Assembly: GCA_039545295.1 (NCBI GenBank)
Contig: BCIK01000005.1
Location: forward strand, 531,142-595,141
Length of the DNA: 64,000 bases
Origin: Udeniomyces pyricola
Taxonomy: Eukaryota > Basidiomycota > Tremellomycetes > Cystofilobasidiales > Mrakiaceae
Direction: 5' to 3'
In this document: positions 1-12,248 of the stretch, piece after piece
Position numbering within the stretch: position 1 is the first letter of the stretch
How the letters are laid out: each line of letters starts with the position of its first letter
Notes under the pieces: generated by a model
What the model was told of the DNA's origin: nothing
What the model saw: only the letters and a program-made list of their open reading frames with translations
The model's database searches: none
Made by a program: the position numbers and the translations under genes

Positions 1-3000
1 AGCGTTTTATCTTTTCCGGCTCCCAAAACTCCCTTATCCATGTCTGGCAACGGGGCGACTATCAACCTCGGACTTCTCTCTCTGGCCATCAGGCAGCTGT
101 AGGGGTGTTGAAAATGGTGGAAGAGAGAGGATGGCTTATTTCCGGTGCAGGTCAGTTAGCTCAACACTCGACTCGGGACTGATGCTTGTCTGTGCTCCGG
201 ACTTATGCGAAGGTCGTACATTCCGTGGTGTTCTTGTTACCAAACCCCTGCATATGCAGGCGATGGAACAGTCAGAGTAAGTATGAGGCGACTCATCTCA
301 ACAAAGAGCCTCGCTTCGAGAAGAACTGACTTGTGTTTGGTTTGCAACTCACAGATCTGGTGTCTGGAGACGCTCAAACTGCTGCTCGTGATTGAACCCC
401 GCTTGCCCGGCAACATCTTTTCCCTGCTCTACTCCGAGACGACTTCGACTCTATACATTGGCTGTCAATCCACGTCTATCCAGTGGATTCATCTACCGGA
501 ATCCGTCCTGTCGTCGACTCCTTCTTCACCTGTAGCCGTGAATGCTATCTCGCTTGCCTCGTCCAGCATCGCGCAGCCGTCTCCGAGTCGTCAATTCTCG
601 CCCAAGTCATCCACCAAACCCACGTCACGGTTCTTTGACTCATGCAGTCCCTCTCCTGTACCCTCGATCAGAGGAGATGGCCCGGAGGAGAAGGCGGTCC
701 GTGTCTTGGCCATCCGGGAAGAGTGCACGATGACAGCGCATTGGGGATATGTTTACTGTCTCGCGTGGATCCAAGACGGTGGAGGCCAAGGAAAGAATTG
801 GTTGGTTAGCGGAAGTGGAGCAGGTGATGTCAAGGTGACGATACGATTTCCGTCATGTCTTTGCTTGATACCTGTACTGTCGATTCAGACTGGTTTCGTA
901 CTAACCTTCTCGCCGGTCTCACCAACTTCAGATCTGGGAGATTGTTCCCCACTGCCAGCCCCATCTCGTCACCGTCTTTGAGTATGTTTGATCTTGTTTG
1001 TGTTGTTTCGAGTCCATGTTGACCTCGACACGCGCTCATGGATATCCTGTCCTCGATAACAGAGGCTCGTTCGAGGCCGTCCTGTCACTTTGCGCATCAG
1101 ATACCACCCTTTACGCAGGCACTCAGGACGGAGGCATCAAGGTGTTTGACCTGGAAACGCGGTCCCAAATCCGTTTCCTCGTCGGTCACGAGGTGAGGCA
1201 TTCGTAGTTTGTCTTCCACCTCTGAATCAGCCGTAACCAAGAGACTAACAGTAGGCAACATCAGTCTGCGATACTTTCTCTCGCTCGAGACGGCTCAGAT
1301 CTCTACAGTACCTCGGCAGACGGTCGAGTCCTTGTGAGTCGTGCATCTCGAGCTCCTAATTATGCTCGCGTGTGTTCAAAAATGACTGATCTGTGGTGAT
1401 GGTTGTAGCGCTGGAATTCTTCTTTTGACTGCATTGCCTCTCTCCAAGCTCACAGGGGTCCCATTCTCAGCTGCGTCGTCGTTGATGGTGCTCATGATGC
1501 CGAGTTGTTCACCGGCGGGGACGATGCTCTCCATGTCTGGTCCATCAAACGCGAGGCCAAACCTGTAACAGATGAATCGGCTACCACCGATGACATGGAT
1601 GTTCATGGGGGTAAGGCCCATGATTACCTCCTCGAATTCCCCCTGATGATCAATTTGATTGACCTCGTGGATCTCCCATCAGATGTTTTCCTGTACACAC
1701 TCTCCAAGCTCATCTCCTACCAATCAGTTCCAAACGACCCGCACCGTGAAGAGTAAGTATTTCTGCTTTGTTATCTCTATACGGACAGGGTTGTTCGAGC
1801 CGAAGGACTGACCCCTTCTTCGATAGTTGTCGACAAGCGGCCATGTTCCTCAAGCGAACGTTCAATCAGCTCGGTGCCGCCTCCACGCTTATTCCCGGTG
1901 CTCCAGGCAAGAACCCTTTGGTACTTGCTACGTTTAAAGGCAAAGAACCCGCCGAGGGTCAGCGAGCCAAGAAGCGGGTCCTCTTCTATGGTCCGTGATA
2001 TCAAAGCATTCCTAAAGGCGTCGTTGTGTACCCTAGGCTGGTCCAAGCGTAGCGTTTGAGTGCCTCACTGATCGTGGCTACTTGTTACTACCTCAGGACA
2101 CTACGATGTTGTTGGCGCTGACCGGCGTAAATGGTCGTCGGATCCTTGGACCATGAGTGCCCGCAATGGATACCTGTATGGGCGTGGTGTAGCGGATAAC
2201 AAGGTCAACTTACGACTAATCTTCGTGCTGGGTTTTGTCTGCCCGTCAACGACCCACTGAATCAATGATCACGCATCCTCCCTATCACAGGGTCCAATCC
2301 TCGCCATTGCCACGGCCGCCTCTGCTCTGCTTGAGAGCCGATCCCTTGACGTCGATCTTGTCATGCTGATCGAGGGCGAAGAAGAAGCTGGAAGCAATGG
2401 ATTCCGCGATGCTGTTCGGGAACACAAGGCAAGTCGAGATGTTTCATGCTTTATCTCATGACTGTGAAACGCCGGCTAAAGAAACCCGTCATCCTGTTTG
2501 ACTTGCTAAAACACATACAGGACAGCATAGGCGCTATCGATTGCATCTTGGTCTCAAATTCCTATTGGATTGAAGAAACCCGGCCATGTCTGACTTACGG
2601 CCTTCGAGGCGTTGTACATGTGTCACTCGAGGTACGATTGTTATGCCATACCTCATACGGCCTCAGTGGTGCACCTTGCTGATTCGTCACACGATACTCA
2701 ATACTTCTCACCCCCCCCCCCTTGTCCTTATTCCCCAGGTGTCTAGCAACAAGCCAGATCTGCACTCAGGTGTCGAGGGAGGTGGGGCCGCCGAGCCAAT
2801 GATCGATCTGTGAGCCTCTTGTTCCAAATAAGCAGCGTGCAAACTCAGATCACCTCATCTTGATCTGACCCGAGTGATCAATCCCTTGTAGCATCAATCT
2901 CATCTCCACAATCACTACTCCTCGAGATCATCGAATCAGTATACCTTCCTTCTGTACGTTCTTTTTCCGCTCCGTGGCCGTATGATCGTGGTGTTTCTCC

Positions 3001-4545
3001 GCTCGATTATTGACCTGGGTGCATGTTTAGATGACCGCGTTAGGCCCCTATCGGAGACCGATCATGTCGTGTACGATCGTCTCTCCAAGCTGACAGGTCG
3101 CTCGGCAGCCAATCTGTCGGCCAGATTCAGTGAACCGAGCTTCTCGGTTGGATCCATCTCGGCTGGATCGATAGGCAGTGAGTCATCCTGTCTCTGCTCG
3201 AGATGATCAACTTGATTAGTCGACGCCTGAATCATGTTTAATGTTTAAACCTATATCTAACCAAGTGATCGCTCTTCAATCCTCTGGCGCGTAGGCTCAA
3301 CCATCATTCCCAGTCGAGTCAAAGCTGGCGTTTCGTTCAGACTTGTGCCTGATCAAGACCTCGACGTTATTGTCACCAACATCGTTGCGTTCTTGCAGGA
3401 ACAGTTTGAGGATCTGCAATCACAAAACAAACTCAGTGTAGGTCCCGTTTGAGCAATTGGTTTTTCTTTTCTTTTCTTCATTCTCGCTTTGTTTGACATC
3501 CCGTACATGTTGCGAAGTCGACTGAACATGACCCTTTCATCGCATCGACCTTGCTTCTTGGCCACGCCTCTGGATCAGATCTCGATTCCTCGCACGGCCA
3601 ACTGGTGGTTGGGAGACCTGACTTCTCCAGAGTATCTTCTCATGGAGCGATGCGTTGGGGAAGTATGGAATGTTCCTCAAGAAGACGTCCTCCGCATCCG
3701 TGAAGGCGGCGTGCGTTTCTTTTCTTATAGATCCTCTCCTTCTTTTCGTTCTTTCTCTGTGAAGATATGTCAAAGGCCGTACCGGTTCGACCCGGTCAAC
3801 CCCTCTCACGAGACTCGAACTGGAGCTGACAACTTTGCGTCCTTGCATGTCTCTCTCTTTCTGGCCGAATACAGTCGATTCCTAGCATACCTTTTCTCGA
3901 AGAGATCTTTGCCGCGCCAGTGAGTGTTCTATTTTTGTCACGGGGACATTTTACACCGTTGAGCTTCGGAAATATCATCGGTCTCAATGAAGGGATCGTC
4001 GATCGTAAACTTCGTCTGTCGGTCGCCGTTTCGCTCTTTGGGGACTGCGACGCCCGAGCCGGAGACAACGCCGGGTATCACCTCGGTCACCGGCTTCCTG
4101 ACGGTCGCCGACGAACCTACCGCGACAGCCCAACGTCGCGTGCTAACCATTGATTGTTGATATATCTTCTATGCGCGTGCGATTCTTGAATTGTTCACAG
4201 GCCATTCATCTTCCTCTTGGGCAATCTAGCGATAACGGTAAGAACGCCCTCCAGTTCAAGAGACATCTCGTGATCCGTTCGTGGCTGACAACCTGACGAG
4301 GCTTGTTTGCCCTCATCGCCCTCCTCTCCCCCCCCCTCCTTCCTTTGTTTGTTTGTAGGCCATCTCGAGGACGAGCGACTCCGGCTCCTGAACTTGCTCC
4401 ACGGCCGTCGCGTGTTTAGTCGTTTCGTAAGTCTTTAATCTCGTTCTAATTTGCTTCTTTTGCATTCGGAGTAAGCGACAGGCTAATTCTGAGCTCAATT
4501 AATTCTGGCTTCGCTTTGTCGCAGTTGGAGGAGCTTGGCAAGTGA
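1..4545 (+). CDS. DUG2: Dug2-type WD40 / M20 metallopeptidase, 5' end missing
   Basis: Dug2 partners the glutamine-amidotransferase-like Dug3 in the cytosolic complex that cleaves the gamma-glutamyl bond of glutathione. The window opens inside the WD40 half: repeats are readable near 1-150 (ending GWLISGAG), 250-500, 740-960, 1060-1190 and 1260-1540 (ELFTGGDDALHVWSIK). A C-terminal M20 domain follows, with metal/catalytic motifs FYGHYDVV, GVADNKGP, LIEGEEEAGS, DLHSGV and, in the last exons, GHLEDERL. The reading frame ends in LEELGK at a TGA at 4543-4545. More than ten short introns interrupt it. WD40 plus M20 in one chain is diagnostic of Dug2 against Dug1/CNDP2. The first residues lie outside the window. 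The SDNYW motif of Dug1-type enzymes reads SNSYW here. Confidence 0.88.
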
Positions 4546-5124
4546 AGATGGACGCGAACGTACCGCGCGAATGCGCGCGTCGAACAAGATGATCAGATGG
4601 GTTAGATGGCATGCATTTTGAGTGGTTATGATTCGGGCTCTATGTGCTTGTGTGAGCGACGTTGTGCGAGTCCCTCTAGCTGTTGTGGAGTCCAGCCGCT
4701 CGAGAACGTGAGACACGATTCCGCCGATGCGACACGAAGCGGCTGAATGGCGCATGCAATTGGCGAGCAAACTTGCTGCCAGCTGCCATTTTAGCCGGGC
4801 GGGATACACAATATGTTTGAATGGATTCCCTCGTGAGCGGAACGAGAAAGAGGGAAAATTGAGTGAACCGGTTCTGTCGAAAACGCCTCCCCGGCCCTTC
4901 CCGACAGTCCCCTCCTTCCTCCTTCGCGGCCTCCACCCCTTTTTGGTTTCCCCATCCTTCTTGCCTTTGAACCAAGATTCCCAAGCTTTCTTCTCGTCAT
5001 CACTTGTCATCCACTTCTTCTTGCGACTACCACTACCTCCACTACCACTCACACTCCAACCAACCTCCTCCCACCCGCCGTTCGTCTTCCCAAACCGTCC
5101 CCTTCAAACTCGCATATACTCACC
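4546..5124. other. intergenic region, ATO promoter side
   Basis: The stretch between DUG2 and the acetate transporter. The half next to the ATO start codon is pyrimidine-rich (CCTCC/CTTC runs, about 4900-5110), as is usual for fungal core promoters and 5' leaders. No gene was recognised. Confidence 0.5.
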
Positions 5125-7129
5125 ATGAGCGATCTCGAGAAGCAGCACAATGGCCAAGCCCCCGTCGTTACCCCCGGGACCGGACCTGGATTGTCCCAGT
5201 CCAACGGCCATGGCGCTGATCACGGACTCTACACCAACCCGACGCTCATCAACCGAGCCATCACCCCGTGCGTCAGACAATGTCCTAGATCCTTCTCTGG
5301 AGACAAGAATAATGGGCGAATCGGAGCGGCCCCGTTACTAGAACAAGATCAGCTGACTTTCTCGTTCGATTTGGCTGCTCGGTCTCACTTTTGATCGCCC
5401 TTGTCCTCTCTGCCTTTCGCGATGACGTCTTCATTCGGAACACAGAGGAGGCCACCCTCGTATGCTCGTCTTCTCTCTCGCGACCGATGACCATTCTGAC
5501 CAATCTGAGACTCACGTCGATTTCTTTGCTTGTGTACCCTCGCAGTGGATACTTCCCAACCGTCTTTCCCTGGTGAGTGTCGACTCGATCCGGCCACCCT
5601 CTCTTCCTCGGACTTTGTTCGGACCAGGGTGAATGCTGACGATACCCGCCTCGCTTGTGTCCCTCGTCCGTCTTTTTAGTCTACCACAGGAAGCTGGCCA
5701 ACCCCGCCCCTTTGGGCCTTCTCGCCTTTGCCTTGACGACGTGAGTAGATCATACTTGGACCGATCGGCATCTTTGCGTCTGACCTTGCTGATCGAGTTC
5801 CTTCCCGCATTCATCTCTCTCTTGCCTCTAGTTTCGTTTTGTCTTGGGTGCGTCGTCTCAATTCTGCTTGATGCACAAGCTGATGGATCCGAAACAATAC
5901 GCTCGGAAGTCGTTCTTTGACACCTCATCTTCTTGGACTGACATGTTGATTTACTCCGCTCACAATCTCTTGTTGATCATCTAGTACAACACGGGAGTTC
6001 GTAACATCACTCACCCCAACCTGATCTTGTCTCTGGCGTTTGGTTACGGAGGACTTGTTCAGTTGCTTGCCGGTAGGTGTACTTGTTCCACATGCCCCAA
6101 AACTGATTGCTTGCACTTTGCGACTGGTTTGACTGATGTTGACGACCCATTTCGCTCGCTCTATCTAGGCATGTGGGAGTTTGCGGCCGGAAACACTTTC
6201 GGTGCTACTGCGTTTTCATCGTACGTGGAGCAAAATGAAAATGGTTTGCGCAGGAAATCGCACGTTTCGTGTCACTTATGCTTGCCATTTAACCTTTTCT
6301 CCTGCTCACAGTTACGGTGGATTCTGGCTTGTTAGTACTCAATCACTCGGAGCATATAGTAGCTCTGGCATAGACAGCATCGAATTAGCGGGGTCCGCAT
6401 TGCCCAGTTGCTTACCTTTGTTATGCTGCGTGCTTCTCCACAGTCGTTCGCGCTCATCTACCTTCCTTCTACCAACATCTTGACCCAAAACTACGCTGCC
6501 GGAGAGCTTGAATCCATCCTTGGCATCTACCTCATCGCTTGGGTACGTTCTATGGCGTCTTGTAGTTCTAATAGAGGTCCGATGCTGATGGTTACTTTTC
6601 CTTTTACGCCGATATAGTTCATTTTCACGCTCCTCATGACGTTCGGTACCCTCAGGTCGTCGATCGGTCTCTTTTCCGTCTTCTTCTTCCTTACCATTAG
6701 TCAGTCTCATACCTTGCATTTGAATTCACGTCACATCGCCGAAGCGTTATGCCATGTACCGGGCCCGCTTCCAGTTAAAGATGCTGACGACCTCTTTTTA
6801 TTTCGTTCTCTTTTTTGTGGTCGTTTGCTCACAGCTTTCCTCCTTCTTGCCATTGGAGAATTCCAAGAGTCCAACGCGACCCACAAGGCCGGTGGAGCCA
6901 TGGGTCTCATCACGGCCGCCTGCGCTGCCTACACCGTAAGTAACCTTCGTTTTTTAAGACATATATAGTCAGCATCTCGCCCGCCACCGATATTGACTGT
7001 ACTTACTTTTTGTTTGTTGCACCTTGTTCATCAAACCAACAGGGCATCAGCGGTATCCTCACTTCCGAGACTTCGTACTTCACCCTTCCCACCGGAGACT
7101 TGTCCCGACGAGGAAAGAAGATGGATTAA
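5125..7129 (+). CDS. ATO: Acetate/ammonium exporter, ATO/GPR1/FUN34 (YaaH) family
   Basis: A six-helix plasma-membrane transporter of the AceTr family, which moves acetate (and in yeast is linked to ammonium export). The start ATG at 5125 opens a hydrophilic N-tail (MSDLEKQHNG). The family signature NPAPLGLLAFALTTFVLG is assembled from the exons near 5541-5740 (TGG AAG joined over the intron ending at 5689). It is followed by FGYGGLVQLLAG, MWEFAAGNTFGAT and FSSYGGFWL, all hallmarks of the family. Later exons encode ILGIYLIAWFIFTLLMTFG and the last helices, ending GDLSRRGKKMD with TAA at 7127-7129. About nine short introns are needed. The exact specificity cannot be told from sequence. Confidence 0.88.
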
Positions 7130-7956
7130 AATCTCCGTCCTTTTGTTTGGTTTTGCTCTACACCCCGTCTTGGTGACTGTAACTTTAACCCCCTCTCTCA
7201 TCCTGACCATCATCTCTCTTCGTACAAACCCCATTCTCTTCTATTTCGTTTGCCCTTAGTTTGCTTTTCATCAGCCGCTTCTTCTCTCCCCCTTTAATTC
7301 CTTCTTTAAGTAATAGTACCCTCGTGTCAAATTCCCCGGGTTCCAAACGTGTACAATCAGCTTTCCATGTACTGTTCCTCAACAACTACTACTATGTCTT
7401 TGCTACTGCCTCTTTCCGAGATTCATCGTTTGAGTGACGGACGTACACGCAGTCGATCATGACCTTGCATAATTGATAGCCTCAGGTCACTTACCCGGAT
7501 TGTTGACGATGGGTGTCTTCCTAGTAGGATCGTGATTTTATATTGAATCGTCAATACATATGGTACTCGTTGTCTACAACAGCGCGAGCACTACCATCTA
7601 CTGGGCGTAAAAATGGGAGAGGAATGATAGTTCGACGGCCAACAAAAAAAAAACGACACCAAAAGATGTGGCGACGCGATTGATCCCCGACAATGGTCCA
7701 GATCGACCAACTCCTCACGATTAAAATGATAGTGCGATATAAGCTAACATCCCCCGACTATCAACTAGTTGCTATCTACTACGATTGTCGAACCTCTCCC
7801 ACCCCTCGGCTCCCTGTAGACATGCCACGATCCACATCACCGGCTGGCCCCCCCCCCCGTTCCCAACTAAATCGCCTTCCTTTGATGGTGTTTCTGCAGC
7901 TCACAGCCGGCCTGGTTGGGTAATATCTATGCGGTTCTCATTCCTGCGCCTGCATA
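7130..7956. other. convergent intergenic region
   Basis: The 3' flanks of the ATO gene and of NTH1. AT-richer, with an A run near 7646 and a C run near 7850. No gene-like reading frame was recognised. Confidence 0.5.
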
Positions 7957-9031
7957 TCAACTTGGGGGCGCTTCGAGTTCGATCGAAACCAAAGGTTTCA
8001 CGTCTTCCTCTTCTTCTTCTTCTTCTTCTTCTCTTTTGACCGTCGTCTGAATGACCGCACCGGACTCGACCTCTTGTTCCTCCGCGGCCTCGCGGATGAT
8101 ACGCCCCATCGAGCTAGATGGTTCCTCATCTTGAACCTCGATCTTCTTCTCATCCCCATCCTCCTGCGTCTCGGCTCCTCGTCCTCGTCGGTGGTAATCG
8201 CCATCACGTCGATGAACCAATCCTTTTCCTCCTCCTCCTCCTCCTCCACTTTTAGTACTTCCAACCTTTCCTTTTCCTTTTTTCCCACCACTGATCCCAT
8301 CGGTGAAACTCGGACATAAACCCGCGAGACCGACGTCGCAAGACGAACAGCCTGGTCGTTGAGCTTTACAGAGGACTTGACCGAACCCGACGAGTAATGG
8401 GTTGAGAGGACCCCAGAAATCGGGTGGGAGCCAGGATTCGAGGTTCTTCCTAGAAAGGGGGGGGGGGAGTGCGGTTGGTTGGAGGAGTTGGATGGAAGAT
8501 GATGGGAGTAAGTTGGGAAGGGGTGGAGAAGAGAGAAAGGGAGGGAAAAGGCGGGAAAGGGGGGGGGGGACCAGAAGGAATGAGGAAGAGTAATAAAAAG
8601 GAAAAGAGGAAGTCAGTTAGGATCACTTTTGATCTCCCCAACCGGAAATCCACATTTGATATATGAATCTTTCAATGTGAGATGGGAAGAGAAAGCCCCA
8701 TGATCAAAGAAAACGTGTTCTTTCTTCTTCTGTTTTTTGTTTGTTTGTTTGGTTTTATATTTACCGGGCGAGTTCAGGGGTAGGCACAGGTTGGTTCGTT
8801 GGGCGGGGATGCCAACCGAGTCGGTTGGTAATCCGTTCGACGTGAATATCGACGCCGATCCCGGACGATCTGAATGGGCGGGGAAGCAAGACCAGATGTG
8901 GAATAAAGTAAGAAAGGAAAAAAAAAAAGAAGCAACAAGTGGAAGGAAGGGATCGTCAGATTGAGACGGAAAGACACGCCCGACCAGAAAAAAAAAGTGA
9001 CGTTCCAAAGCGAAACACCTGATGGTCGGCA

Positions 9032-9066
<35 letters not shown>

Positions 9067-10568
9067 GAAAGAGGGGAAATAAAGGAGGTATAAAGCTGGG
9101 GAATAGAGGGGTTCGGCGTACTTTTGCCAGGCGTGCTCGAGGACGAGATAACCCATTTTAGGTCCGACACCTGCGATATCAAAGTCAAGCCACATCATCA
9201 GTCACAACAAACATACTACACATTTTTATACGAAACAAGACTCCCGTCGCTTGATTGGACATTCATAGATCCAACCCCCCCCCCCCCCNGCTTTCTCTAA
9301 TTGCCTTTGGCAGTGCGTGCATGAAGAAAGATGAGACGTACCTTTAAACTCAAGGAGCCCTTCGATCGTATCGGGGATGTCTCCGTCATACTTTTGAAGG
9401 GAATCGGACGCGGCAGCTTTGATGTACTGCGTCTTGCGATTCGCAAACCCACTGATGGGTTCAATGACACCGATCGACAATCATGTCGTTGTTCAAAATT
9501 CGTAGGAGACAAGGCGTGGATACGAGGCACAGACGAGAGTCAAGCGAAAGCCATCAGACGAAATATGTGAATGTGGTCAGCAAGAAAGCAGAGAAGATTG
9601 AAAAAAAGAAAAGAAAGGGTTGTAGAAAGAACGGAACGACGTACACGCAGCTGATACAGTCTTTGACGAGCTCATCGGAAGCCGCAAGAAGCGTCTCAGG
9701 GGTAAGTCCGCCGGGAAGATCTCGTCGGAGAGTCACCATAGCTCGGTGTGTCATCTCGTCTGAATCACAGCGGACGCAGCAATATATATATATATAAATT
9801 AGTCAGAAAATGGAGAGAAGGCAGGATATCGGTAAAGAGTAAAACGTCATCAGTCGGGGATCAGTCTCCTTTCCATCGTTGCACGGCGGTGCGCAACCAA
9901 GCTCCCCGCTCCACAAGATTAAGATTAGTACAAAATGATGGGAAACTCAATCATGCACCTCTTGTTTGACTGCTCAACATGAGTGATATCAGGACGGCGA
10001 ACCTTCCCTTCTTGCCCGCTTCGCCGGGCGATAAGCCGTCTTCTTGACCCGCGGCAGCGCACCCCATCGAATCGACCGGGGCAGGAGGAAGTCGAGCTCG
10101 CTGAGCTTTGATCGTCTCGAATTGGAGGCGCCAATCAGGAGGAGGAGCGAGAGGGTAGACGAGCGTAGCTGAGGACATGCGGGGCTTGAGGTCGGGTTTG
10201 GGTTTCTTAGCCTTGGTACTGGCTGCTGTTGGGGCGAGATCGGGAGAGGGAGATCGCTTGAAGACGATAGAGGGCTGCTCATCCGGTTGCTCTTGTTTGA
10301 CGTTTGACGTTGAAGGTGGAGGTGCGTGTCTGAGGGAGCGACGGAGTGAGGACGTCGACGGCGATCCGGAAGAAACCGCGGCAGGTTTCATGGTGATGGA
10401 AGTAGAAGTGAGGTCGGTTGGACGATCGGCTTGCTGCGACTCAAGGTTGGTGGGGAATTGGTCCAAGTCAGTTGGTGGGTGTGTTGAATTGGAGGAGGAT
10501 GAGGGAGGGTGTGAGGAAAGCGAATAGAGTGTGAGGGAAGGGATAGAGGAGGATGTGCGTTTGAGCAT
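7957..10568 (-). CDS. NTH1: Endonuclease III-type DNA glycosylase/AP lyase (Nth1/Ntg)
   Basis: Bifunctional glycosylase that removes oxidised pyrimidines in nuclear and mitochondrial base-excision repair. Exon 1 runs from the ATG at 10568 (MLKRTSSSIPSLTLYSLSSH, presequence-like) through a disordered Ser/Pro region to FAVLISLMLSSQTR. Later exons give DEMTHRAMVTL, CVGFANRKTQYIK, then the helix-hairpin-helix GLLEFKGVGPKMGYL with the catalytic Lys, and GIGVDIHVERITNRLGW with the catalytic Asp. The 4Fe-4S loop is CKAQRPGCSSCDVGLAGLC (C-x6-C-x2-C-x7-C). An unusual acidic tail of about 110 residues follows, with a run of nine Glu, to the stop at 7957. Five introns fit. A second in-frame ATG at 10391 would skip the presequence, suggesting dual targeting. 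It is divergent from MGE1. Confidence 0.9.
9035..9063. repeat. 29-nt poly-T tract in an NTH1 intron
   Basis: An uninterrupted T run on the plus strand (poly-A on the coding strand), within the NTH1 intron that follows the HhH exon. Its length may vary between strains or be a sequencing artefact. Confidence 0.9.
9275..9289. repeat. poly-C tract with an unresolved base (N)
   Basis: Fourteen C followed by N at 9289, inside the NTH1 intron between EFK and GVGPK. On the coding strand it is a G run just downstream of the donor. The N shows that the assembly could not settle the homopolymer length. It does not touch coding sequence. Confidence 0.9.
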
Positions 10569-10928
10569 GTGTGGAGGGTTGAGCACGAGGGAAAGGCCAA
10601 TGGTGATGAGTACATATGGTAGATTATATCATGAGGCCGGGAACAATATGTCGATCCCATACGTAATCCGATCCGAGCGATTCAGAAGTAAAGAGCTGTG
10701 TTGACGTGTGTCGATCTTCCTACACAGCCTTGGAACGTAGGCAGTGGAAGGTGCCAGCTAGACTTGGAAGCTTGGAAGCTTCAACGGAGGGCAACCGACA
10801 AGATCCCCTTCCGTCCGTCAACCGTCTCGCTCTCCTCACCACCTCCTCCACCAATAAACCCAACCCAACCACCACCAACACGACCACCGCCACTTTCCTC
10901 ATCACCCAACTCCCCTCCCATCTCCACT
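10569..10928. promoter_or_regulatory. shared NTH1/MGE1 divergent promoter region
   Basis: 360 nt between two divergent start codons. The MGE1 side is strongly pyrimidine-rich (CCACC/CTCC repeats from about 10800), typical of a fungal 5' leader. No specific factor site was recognised. The pairing joins two genes whose products both act in mitochondria. Confidence 0.45.
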
Positions 10929-12248
10929 ATGTTTGCCAAGTCTGCCCTTCGGTCCATCGCCCGCTCCACCCCCAGTGTGCACCGATCCCCTCTCACCCCT
11001 TTCCTTTCCTCGACCACCCGACGATCCACTCCCTCCTTCCTTACCCTCGCCCAACGATCCTACGTCTCCCCCGCCCCGACCGACAGCGAAGCCGCCGTCG
11101 CTGCCGACAAGGGTGAGCTCGATGGAGCCGACCCCATTGCTGATGCCAACGTCGATGCCGCCGCCAAGGCCGCTGAGCCTGTCGATCCCAAGAAAGTCAA
11201 GGAACTCGAGGACAAACTTGAGAGTCAGAGCAAAAAGGTTGCTGAGCTTACCGTCAGTCGCTCGCTTCCCGCATTTGTTCCTGGCCCTTTTTGTTTTCCT
11301 TGAATTGTATATGTACTGGCTGCGTGGTACTGGCTTTCTACCAGGATTGGTAGAGGAAATGGAAGGAACGGTTGTCTCTACTTTTGACGCGAAAAGAACG
11401 GGTCGAGATCGTGGTGGCATGGCCGACACCAAGCGTCATACCGACATCCCAAGATACGACTTTTGGAAAAAGTCGTCCTTGGCTGAGTCAAATCATCGCA
11501 TTCAATTAGACTTGATTGTCCAAGTTGCTCGAGAGTGTATATGACTGTCGATTGGGGGCCCAATATTGCATCTGGTTACCGACTCAACTTGTATGGAATT
11601 GATTGGCTGATCTTTTTCTATGCTACTTGCTCTATTCCCCGTCGCTCTGATGGCTTCCTTTCGCCATCAATCCTTCATCTGGTACCCATGCGAACTTCCT
11701 GTTGTACTCCCAGTCTGCCCTCCAATATTCTCAAGCCGATTTCGCCAACCTCCAGCGTCGATCAGCTGAGGAGCAAACCAAGGCCAAGTCGTTTGCCATC
11801 CAAAAGTTCGCTTCCGACCTCCTCGGTACCATCGACATCCTCACTCTCGCCCTCAAGCACACCACTCAGCCCGTTCCTAAGGACCAGACCGAGCTCCTCA
11901 ACCTTTTCAACGGTGTAGAGATGACCAAGGCGGAGTTGCTCAAGACGCTTGGACGACATGGTGTCAAGCAGTTTGACCCGACTGGCGAGAAGTTCGACCC
12001 CAACTTGCACGAGGCTCTCTACCAGGCTCCTATCCCGGGCAAGGAGCCGGGAACCGTTTTTGAGACTAGCACTCTTGGCTACACGCTCAACGACAGGACT
12101 CTTAGGGCTGCCCAGGTCGGAGTCGTACGTCGTTGTTTCATCCTCGACTTGATATCAAGCTAGAGTGTCTTGGGGGATTTCGCTGATCGTTCACGCTCTT
12201 TCCTTTCTGCTGTTGTTATTGTTGCTTTCTTTGTAGGTCCGAGAGTAA
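10929..12248 (+). CDS. MGE1: Mitochondrial GrpE homologue (Hsp70 nucleotide-exchange factor)
   Basis: Exchange factor for matrix Hsp70 (Ssc1), needed for protein import and folding. The ATG at 10929 opens a clear presequence (MFAKSALRSIARS, Arg/Ser-rich with no acids). An acidic linker and the coiled-coil start (KVKELEDKLESQSKKVAELT) follow. After a long intron from 11253 to about 11720 comes the GrpE core: QADFANLQRRSAEEQ, FASDLLGTIDILTLAL, GVEMTKAELLKTLGRHGV, DPNLHEALYQAP, and the C-terminal beta domain GYTLNDRTLRAAQVGVVRE. The last exon is short (GTC CGA GAG TAA) and ends at 12248. The residues just before QADFAN depend on the exact acceptor chosen; a further small exon may hide in the long intron. 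Confidence 0.9.

Noticed and set aside
7690..7923. Small plus-strand frame 3' of the ATO gene
   Set aside because: Short, no domain, and mostly in the 3' flank of NTH1.
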